The notes under the pieces were generated by a model. That model was not told the DNA's origin. It ran no database searches and saw nothing but the letters and a program-made list of their open reading frames with translations. This document shows positions 1 through 4,975 of a DNA stretch of 9,989 bases, piece by piece. How positions within the stretch are numbered: the first letter of the stretch is position 1; every line of letters begins with the position of its first letter. Source of the stretch: JBGOUJ01 sp041477005 (GTDB lineage Bacteria > Acidobacteriota > Terriglobia > Bryobacterales > JACQDG01); assembly GCA_041477005.1 (NCBI GenBank), contig JBGOUJ010000258.1, forward strand, positions 1 to 9,989, in the 5' to 3' direction. A program made the position numbers and the translations under genes.

Positions 1-12
1 ATCATAGGTGAT

Positions 13-435
13 GTGAGGCTGATACTGGATACCGACGTTGTCGTAGCGGCGATGCGCAGTCCATCCGGCGCGTCTGCCGCGATTCTGCGGGCCGCGCGGC
101 AGGGCCGGACGACGCTTCTGCTGAGCGTGCCTCTGGCCCTGGAATATGAAGCGGTTTGCCGTAAGGCAGAGCACCGGCTCGCGTCCGGGCTCTCAGACCG
201 GGAGGCGGAACTCTTTGTCACAGCGGTGATCGCACTGGCCGAGCCGGTGGAAACGCATTTCCTTTGGAGGCCGCAACTCCGCGATCCGGGCGATGAAATG
301 GTGTTGGAAGCGGCTATCAACGGTCGGGCGGATGCCCTGGTTACGTTCAACAGGCGGGATTTTGGGACTGTACCCCCGCAGTTCGGGGTGGATGTCCTGC
401 TCCCGCGGGAAGCTATCGCGAGGATCAGACAATGA
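13..435 (+). CDS. PIN-domain toxin (putative endoribonuclease) of a toxin-antitoxin pair
   Basis: The 140-residue product fits the short PIN-domain family usually named 'putative toxin-antitoxin system toxin component, PIN family'. These proteins are Mg/Mn-dependent ribonucleases that cut RNA in the cytoplasm when their antitoxin is lost. Visible active-site acids are D6 and D8 in LILDTDV, E44 and E46 in ALEYE, D94/E95 in RDPGDE, and D116 in the late TFNRRDF block, which also supplies the conserved T and N. Length is normal for the family and no acid is missing, so the enzyme looks intact. The start used is GTG at 13. It is the only sensible start in view, but the ribosome-binding site is poor (AGGTG ends 2 bases before it) and a start upstream of the window cannot be excluded. 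The stop overlaps the antitoxin start by 4 bases (ATGA). The promoter must lie upstream, or the gene is coupled to an upstream gene. Confidence 0.85.
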   Translation: MRLILDTDVVVAAMRSPSGASAAILRAARQGRTTLLLSVPLALEYEAVCRKAEHRLASGLSDREAELFVTAVIALAEPVETHFLWRPQLRDPGDEMVLEAAINGRADALVTFNRRDFGTVPPQFGVDVLLPREAIARIRQ

Positions 436-683
436 AGGAGACAAGGACATACCCTCTGCGGTTGCCGCGGTCGCTCAAAGACGCGGTCAAGCGGCTGAGC
501 CGGGAAGACGGAACGAGCATAAACCAGTTCGTGGCCACTGCGGTCGCGGAAAAGGTTTCTGCTCTGCAAACGGCCCGGTTCTTCGAGGACCGGAAGGCAC
601 GGGCTGATTTCAAGGCTTTCGATAGGATCATGAAGCGGCGGGGCGGAAAGCCGCCCCGCGAAGGTGATGAATTGCCGGCATAG
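432..683 (+). CDS. Ribbon-helix-helix antitoxin partner of the PIN toxin
   Basis: An 83-residue protein with an Arc/CopG-type ribbon-helix-helix N-terminus: a short basic beta strand (about residues 5-11, TYPLRLP), helix A (about 14-26) and helix B starting at TSINQFVATAVAEKV (28-42). As a dimer such proteins bind operator DNA. The charged tail (about 48-83), rich in R, K, D and E and ending in GDELPA, is the kind of region that wraps and inhibits the cognate toxin. Similar proteins are often annotated as HicB-family or RHH antitoxins next to PIN toxins. Its ATG overlaps the toxin TGA (ATGA at 432-435), so translation is probably coupled. AGGA at 421-424 gives a reasonable ribosome-binding site 7 bases upstream. 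Toxin-first order is less common than antitoxin-first. A strong perfect hairpin lies inside the 3' end of the gene (638-659). Confidence 0.8.
   Translation: MKETRTYPLRLPRSLKDAVKRLSREDGTSINQFVATAVAEKVSALQTARFFEDRKARADFKAFDRIMKRRGGKPPREGDELPA
638..659. repeat. Perfect 9-bp inverted repeat (hairpin) in the antitoxin 3' end
   Basis: GCGGGGCGG and CCGCCCCGC are exact inverted complements separated by the 4-base loop AAAG. The hairpin lies within codons for the basic antitoxin tail (around RRGGKPPR) and ends 24 bases before the end of the stop codon. No T-run follows on either strand, so it is not a classical intrinsic terminator. It could stabilise the mRNA 3' end, slow ribosomes, or separate transcription from the convergent genes on the other strand. 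Confidence 0.6.
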
Positions 684-691
684 GCATTGCC

Positions 692-964
692 CTACTGCGC
701 CTTCAGTCCCTTAAAGTCGAAGACGTAGTTCCACGATTGCTCGCCGCCGAGAGTCAGGCCAGGCGCGCTGAAGGGGTACGATGGAACCCGAGTCGGCTGC
801 TGGGTCACGAGGATCTCGACATCCGCTTGCGGGGGGATTGAGAATAGTGCCTGTGGGGGGAGGCATCACGAGGGTGCGCGTCCCGGCCGTGGCCGGCGAC
901 GTGGCCCACAGGGCGGGTGTCGTGAGCCGCCCGGGAAAGACCGGATAACGCGCAACTCTGCCGC
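692..964 (-). pseudogene. C-terminal remnant of an unidentified protein, broken by a frameshift
   Basis: Read on the minus strand, this stretch has codon use typical of real genes here but in two frames. The upstream half (about 861-964) reads through YPVFPGRLTTPALW and ends in LVMPPP. The downstream half (692 to about 860) reads ALFSIPPQADVEILV and finishes with QSWNYVFDFKGLKAQ and a TAG at 692-694. The frames meet at a run of six G on the plus strand (855-860). Adding one base there would fuse them into a single product of about 90 residues. No start codon fits: the downstream frame meets a TGA at 866-868, and the upstream part abuts the stop of the next gene. I do not recognise the family. 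The likeliest reading is a truncated, decaying gene; a homopolymer sequencing error could account for the frameshift but not for the missing N-terminus. Confidence 0.5.
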
Positions 965-2137
965 TCAGGCGTGGGCGTGCTGCGGTTGCTTCGGCGCGCG
1001 ATAGCGCACGTCGAGATGCGGCGTCTCCAGCCGCTGCTGGCCCTGCTGCCGCGACGTCAGGCAGCTTTCGAGGATGCCGCTGACGATCTGGGTTCGCTCC
1101 ACCGGATAGGGCGCCTTGCCGGTCTCGAACATCTCCTCGATCTTGCTCACCAGGCAGGCCGAGTAGGTGACGTTGGGCGTCGGCGAGAGGAAGAACTGCG
1201 TGGATTGGATGCCCAGGCCCTTGACCCGCGCGGCGAAGTTGAAGTCCCGGAGCGCCCCGTTCAACATGAGCAGCGTGGTGCGCAGGCCGTCGCGGTGCTC
1301 GATGAAGTAGGCGGCCGGTTTTTCGACGAGCTTCGGGAGTTCGCCCGAGCCGACCAAGTCCTGCGTGCGGCCGTCTTTGATGGTCCAGCCCTGCGGCGTG
1401 TCGCTGCGGGAAAGGGCGGCGATGAGCAGCTCTTTGGACCAGCGGCCTTCCTCGCCGGCCTTCCAGACCGCGTCCCCCTCGATCATCTGCACCGCCTTCA
1501 CGCCCGTTTCGCCGCCCTTGCGGCGCTCGATCATGCATTGCATCCCTTCCAGGGCATGGTAGTCCATGGGATCGGAGCCGCCCTCGCCGACCATAAGCGC
1601 GCTTTCGATTTCGCAATCGAGCGGCAGCTCGATGTCGGGCAGCCGCCAGGTGACGGGGACCGACGAGCCGGCCAGCATGGGAAACTTCAGGCGCTTCGAG
1701 GCGTCCACCATCGACTTGGCTTTTTCGAAGCTATAGGAAAGGTGCTTGTCGTTGTAGACCGGGACGGCGCGCCCGTCCTTTTCGAACACCTCGACGCACT
1801 GGTGGAAGAACTCGTAGCGCGGGTAGAGAATCTGGCCTTTCTCGTTGCGCGGGTAATCGCCGTGCTCGCCGATGATCAGGACGGCGTCCACGGCGAGCTT
1901 GTCGCCGCCGCAGCGCAGCGCCTCAGCGATGGTGGGGTAGACCTGGAAGCCGAATTCCTTCGCCCGCTCGGCGCTCTGGTCGCCTTCCGGCTTCTGGTCA
2001 ACGTAGAGCGAGACCACCTTCATGTCCGGCCGATGCCACTGGCCGCGGCGCGGATAGCCCACCAGAAAGCGGTCGCCGATATGCTGAGCGTGCGATAGAT
2101 ATTTATAGATTGTAGTGACGATGGCGATGCGCTTCAT
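965..2137 (-). CDS. Conserved protein of unknown function, paralogue of the adjacent Tat-exported protein
   Basis: A 390-residue protein clearly homologous to the neighbour at 2155-3417. Shared blocks are SHAQHI (15-20), YPTIAEAL (67-74), GEHGDYPRNEKGQ (90-102), YPRYEFF (105-111), NDKHLS (129-134), AGSS followed by PVTWR (156-165), MIERRKGGETGV (202-213) and YPVERT (344-349). The alternating strand/helix look of the first 130 residues and the placement of DKHLS resemble the N-terminal half of Gfo/Idh/MocA oxidoreductases, where a DKPLA/EKP block follows the Rossmann core. There is no GxGxxG dinucleotide motif, so redox activity is doubtful. There is no signal peptide: the protein starts MKRIAIVTT and looks cytoplasmic. 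The start is supported by GAGGAG about 10 bases upstream. It lies 17 bases downstream of its paralogue and almost certainly shares its transcript. The function is unknown. Confidence 0.85.
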   Translation of the reverse strand: MKRIAIVTTIYKYLSHAQHIGDRFLVGYPRRGQWHRPDMKVVSLYVDQKPEGDQSAERAKEFGFQVYPTIAEALRCGGDKLAVDAVLIIGEHGDYPRNEKGQILYPRYEFFHQCVEVFEKDGRAVPVYNDKHLSYSFEKAKSMVDASKRLKFPMLAGSSVPVTWRLPDIELPLDCEIESALMVGEGGSDPMDYHALEGMQCMIERRKGGETGVKAVQMIEGDAVWKAGEEGRWSKELLIAALSRSDTPQGWTIKDGRTQDLVGSGELPKLVEKPAAYFIEHRDGLRTTLLMLNGALRDFNFAARVKGLGIQSTQFFLSPTPNVTYSACLVSKIEEMFETGKAPYPVERTQIVSGILESCLTSRQQGQQRLETPHLDVRYRAPKQPQHAHA

Positions 2138-2154
2138 GGGCTGGATCTCCTCAA

Positions 2155-3417
2155 CTACGTTCTCCAGAAAGTCGATTCCTTGGTGGGCTGGTAGCGGATG
2201 GCCAGGTGCGGGGTGTCGTAGCGCTCCTGGTTTCGATACAGGCTCTCGACGCCGGCGGCGGTCAGGCCGGTGGTCAGCAGCGTGCGCTCGACCGGGTAGG
2301 TGGGCTTGCCGGTGAGGTACATTTTTTCGAAGTTGTTGACCAGAGGGCTGAAGAAATTGGCCAGACTCGTGCGCCCGGGCGGCATGGGCAGATACATCTG
2401 GGTAGAGAAGATCTCGGAGCGGCCCTCGAGGTGCGCGGCGAAGTTGAAGTCCTCGATCAGGCCGCTCATCAGCAGCATGGTGGACTTCAGGCCATCCTCG
2501 TGCTCGTAACGATAGGCCGCCGGGTTGCGGACCAGGCGCTTCATGTCGTCGACGGAAGGGAAGATGTCGTTGAAGCCGGGCCGCGCCGGCTTAAGCGTGT
2601 GGCTGCGGCAAAGGGCGGCCTCGACCAGGTCGCGCGGCCAAACGCCTTCCTGATAGGCCTGCCAGAACTTCTCGCCGCGATAGGCCTGGACCCACTTCAC
2701 GCCGCTCTCGCCGCCGTGGCGCCGCTCGACCATGCACTGGACGGTCTCCAGGCCGTGAAAATCGTAGCTGTCGACGCCGCCGTAGCAGACGCACATCGCT
2801 TCCCGCAGGCGCGAGCCGAGCGGCATTTCCAGCGAGGGCGTGCGCCAGGTGACCGGCAGGCTGGAGCCGGCCATGAGCGGAAAGCCCATCTTTTTCGAGG
2901 TGTCGTACATCTCGCGCGCCCACTCCCAGTTCCAGGAAAGGTGCTTGTCGTTGAACACCGGCACGGAGCGGCCGCTCGACTGGAAGACCTTGACGATCTG
3001 CTGGAAGAACTCGTAGCGGGGATAGCGCGTCTGGCCCTTTTCGTTGCGCGGGTATTTGCCGTGCTCGCCCACGAGCACGACGCCGTCGACGGCGAGCGAG
3101 CTCGTGCCCAGGGTGAGCGCCTCGGCAATGGTGGGGTAGACCTTCATTGAGGGGAAGCGGGCGGCGCGGTCGCGGCTCACGTCGTTGTCGCCGACCTGGT
3201 TCACGCATAGCGAGACCAGGTCCATCGCCGGGTGATGGTGCGTGCCGTTCCAGCCGTAGCCTTCGAGGAACCGGTCGACGATGTGCTGGGCGTGGGAGTA
3301 TTTGAAATAGGTGGTGACGACGGCGGCGAGCTTGGGCCGCGCCGGCCGCTTCTGGGCGCGCAGGATAGCCGGGGCCGCGCCGAGGCCCGTGAGGAGATCT
3401 CTTCGAGAGAGTTTCAT
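2155..3417 (-). CDS. Tat-exported conserved protein of unknown function, first gene of a paralogue pair
   Basis: A 420-residue protein with a twin-arginine leader (SRRDLL at 4-9, then a short hydrophobic stretch GLGAAPAIL), so it is probably exported folded. After a linker, the mature part carries the family blocks also seen in the 965-2137 protein: SHAQHI (41-46), YPTIAEAL (94-101), GEHGKYPRNEKGQ (117-129), YPRYEFF (132-138), NDKHLS (156-161), PVTWR (188-192), MVERRHGGESGV (229-240), YPVERT (374-379) and TPHLAIRY (402-409). The GEHG/ERR/DKH residues are candidate ligands or catalytic groups because they survive in both copies. The N-terminal half vaguely recalls Gfo/Idh/MocA proteins without the nucleotide motif (inference). 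The start is fixed by the Tat motif, although there is no clear ribosome-binding site before it. TAAAAT at 3430-3435 (minus strand) could be a -10 element for an almost leaderless mRNA. The gene is divergent from the dipeptidase. Confidence 0.85.
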   Translation of the reverse strand: MKLSRRDLLTGLGAAPAILRAQKRPARPKLAAVVTTYFKYSHAQHIVDRFLEGYGWNGTHHHPAMDLVSLCVNQVGDNDVSRDRAARFPSMKVYPTIAEALTLGTSSLAVDGVVLVGEHGKYPRNEKGQTRYPRYEFFQQIVKVFQSSGRSVPVFNDKHLSWNWEWAREMYDTSKKMGFPLMAGSSLPVTWRTPSLEMPLGSRLREAMCVCYGGVDSYDFHGLETVQCMVERRHGGESGVKWVQAYRGEKFWQAYQEGVWPRDLVEAALCRSHTLKPARPGFNDIFPSVDDMKRLVRNPAAYRYEHEDGLKSTMLLMSGLIEDFNFAAHLEGRSEIFSTQMYLPMPPGRTSLANFFSPLVNNFEKMYLTGKPTYPVERTLLTTGLTAAGVESLYRNQERYDTPHLAIRYQPTKESTFWRT

Positions 3418-3493
3418 GACGGAAGGGGTATTTTACCGCAAAGCGCGCCGGAGGCGCAGCGAGGAGGTATGCTCAGGTCGAGGAGGGCTACCC
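3418..3493. promoter_or_regulatory. Divergent intergenic control region between the Tat protein and the dipeptidase
   Basis: These 76 bases separate two divergent starts and must hold control signals for both. On the minus strand, TAAAAT (3430-3435) is a fair -10 hexamer only 12 bases before the ATG at 3417, with no convincing -35 and no Shine-Dalgarno. That suggests a leaderless or weakly initiated mRNA. On the plus strand, AGGAGG at 3481-3486 is an ideal Shine-Dalgarno 7 bases before TTG at 3494. I see no clear plus-strand -10/-35 pair, so that promoter may lie inside the divergent gene. The purine-rich, CG-rich stretch 3438-3470 shows no obvious palindrome. Confidence 0.35.
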
Positions 3494-4729
3494 TTGAGAT
3501 GGATCTTGTGTCTGGCCGTACTGCTGGCTCCGGCCTACGGGCAGGCTCCTCCGGGCCGGGGGGCCGGCGGGGCCGGTGAGGGAGCGGTTTCCGAGCGGGC
3601 GAGAAAGCTGCACCAGGACGCGTTCGTTTTCGACGGCCACGTGCACGTGATCGACCGCCAGCTCTACCTGGGCGGCGACATCGGCCAGCGGGTGAGCGAC
3701 GGCCAGTTTGACCTGCCGCGCGCCAAAGAGGGCGGGATCGACGCCATGTTTTTCTCGCTGTTCATTACAGAGGAATATTATCCGGGCCACTATGAGACGA
3801 AGCAGACGCTGCGGCTGATCGATCTGGCGCTGGAGCAGCTCGCCAAGAACCGCAACTCGATCGAGCTGGCGCGCAGCGCGGCCGACATCGAGCGGATCAA
3901 CAAGCAAGGAAAGATGGCCGCGGTGATGGACCTGGAGGGCGGCTTCGACCTGGACGGCGACCTGGGGGCGTTGCGCGACCTTTACCGGCTTGGGTTGCGG
4001 TCGGCGCAGCTTCCCGCGCACAACTGGGCCAACAACTTTGCCGATTCCTGCTGCGCCCCGCCGAAGTGGCACGGCCTGAACGAGCGGGGGCGCGCGGTGG
4101 TGCGGGAGATGAACCGCCTGGGCATGGTGATCAACGTTTCCCACGGCTCGGACGAGACGATCGCCCAGACGATCGAGCTGAGCGCCGACCCGGTGGTCGC
4201 CACCCACCACGGCCTCCGCAGCCTCAACAACATCCCGCGCAACATGCCCGACGATCTGGTAAAGAAACTGGCCGCCAAAGGAGGCGTGATCGGTTTCCAG
4301 ATCGGAAACGAGTTCCACAATAAGAAGGTCTTCGACTGGCGGACCGAGCACGCCGGCAAGGTGTTCTGGGACACCACGGCCATCGGAAAGAAGGAAGCGG
4401 AGATGTCCATCGAGCAGATCGACCGGATAGCGGCGCGGCAATTTCCGATGGTGGGGATCGACTGCCCCGAGGACATCAAGATGACGCCCGAGGACTGGAT
4501 GGCGGTGGTGGAGCGGGCGATTCAGTTGGCGGGCGAGGATCACGTCGCGCTGGGCAGCGACTTCGACGGGGGGCCGACGCCCCCGCGCGGCATGCGCGAT
4601 ATCCGCGACCTGCCGATGCTTACCGAAGCAATGCTCCGCCGCGGCTGGCCGGAGCAGCGGATCCGCAAGTTCCTGGGCGGCAACCTGCTGCGGGTGTTCC
4701 GCCAGGTGACCCAGAAGCCCGGGCGCTAA
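3494..4729 (+). CDS. Secreted M19-type (renal dipeptidase-like) metallodipeptidase
   Basis: Membrane dipeptidase family (peptidase M19, amidohydrolase fold), hydrolysing dipeptides with a binuclear zinc site. With the TTG start at 3494 the protein has 411 residues and opens with a clean signal peptide, RWILCLAVLLAPAYG, cut near residue 16. Metal-site residues by family analogy are H49 and H51 (DGHVHV), E148 (LEGG), H217 (NVSHGS) and H238/H239 (ATHHG). D356 lies in SDFDG, and GGNLLRVF is the usual C-terminal block. M19 enzymes normally have HxD at the first position; here it is HxH. TTG is chosen because AGGAGG sits 7 bases upstream and the signal peptide then begins at residue 2. An in-frame ATG at 3416 would add 26 arginine-rich residues, overlap the divergent start and spoil the leader. 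It probably acts in the periplasm or at the cell surface. Substrate stereochemistry cannot be read from the sequence; some bacterial M19 enzymes accept L,D-dipeptides. Confidence 0.88.
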   Translation: MRWILCLAVLLAPAYGQAPPGRGAGGAGEGAVSERARKLHQDAFVFDGHVHVIDRQLYLGGDIGQRVSDGQFDLPRAKEGGIDAMFFSLFITEEYYPGHYETKQTLRLIDLALEQLAKNRNSIELARSAADIERINKQGKMAAVMDLEGGFDLDGDLGALRDLYRLGLRSAQLPAHNWANNFADSCCAPPKWHGLNERGRAVVREMNRLGMVINVSHGSDETIAQTIELSADPVVATHHGLRSLNNIPRNMPDDLVKKLAAKGGVIGFQIGNEFHNKKVFDWRTEHAGKVFWDTTAIGKKEAEMSIEQIDRIAARQFPMVGIDCPEDIKMTPEDWMAVVERAIQLAGEDHVALGSDFDGGPTPPRGMRDIRDLPMLTEAMLRRGWPEQRIRKFLGGNLLRVFRQVTQKPGR

Positions 4730-4975
4730 CGGTTGGCGGCTACACACTTGGCGGTTGGCTGGGGTTCCGGCTTCGGCGCCGCCGCGAGTGCTGTCTGTTT
4801 CTGTAGCTCTTTCTCGGCGGCGGTCCCTTCGCCCTCTCAAATTTCACCGCGTCGCTTGGGTTCGGCGCGGCCCGGCTCAGCCTGGCTTGGCCCGGCACAG
4901 CCTGGCTTGGCCCGGCACAGCCTGGTTTGACACAGCCCTCAGGTATCGTTCAATCCCGGCGCGGCGTTGAAAAAT
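4730..4975. other. Convergent intergenic region between dipeptidase and TonB receptor
   Basis: This gap lies between two convergent stop codons. Open frames here are short, have no ribosome-binding site and translate the repeat into low-complexity Gly/Pro/Ala/Leu sequence, so I see no gene. It contains a 20-bp tandem repeat (4870-4929) and a loose GC-rich inverted repeat (about 4776-4788 against 4813-4823, loop about 24 bases, imperfect). The latter could contribute to bidirectional termination, but no U-tract follows it. Confidence 0.6.
4870..4929. repeat. Three-copy 20-bp tandem repeat
   Basis: Three head-to-tail copies of gcccggcacagcctggcttg. Copy 1 (4870-4889) differs at one base (ctcag for cacag), copy 2 (4890-4909) matches, and copy 3 (4910-4929) has one change (ggttt for ggctt). 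A partial fourth copy (acacagcc) follows. Each copy-to-copy junction holds an imperfect palindrome (CCTGGC-TTG-GCCCGG) able to fold into a small hairpin. It lies downstream of both convergent genes. Confidence 0.85.

Noticed and set aside
883..896. CCGGCC-GT-GGCCGG inverted repeat
   Set aside because: Loop of two bases, lies in GC-rich formerly coding sequence, and is expected by chance at this composition.
971..2098. Long plus-strand open frame (375 codons) opposite the 390-residue gene
   Set aside because: Antisense shadow caused by high GC at third positions; composition is rich in R, A, L and H without family motifs, while the minus strand holds a clear conserved protein with a paralogue.
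2206..3150. Long plus-strand open frame opposite the Tat-exported paralogue
   Set aside because: Same shadow effect; the minus strand has the conserved blocks and Tat leader.
3488..4840. 450-codon minus-strand open frame opposite the dipeptidase
   Set aside because: Antisense to a gene with a full set of M19 motifs; its sequence is R/H/V/L-rich with no recognisable domain.
4733..4970. Two overlapping small plus-strand open frames of 65 and 71 codons after the dipeptidase
   Set aside because: They translate the 20-bp repeat into low-complexity sequence, have no ribosome-binding site and begin at or just after the dipeptidase stop.
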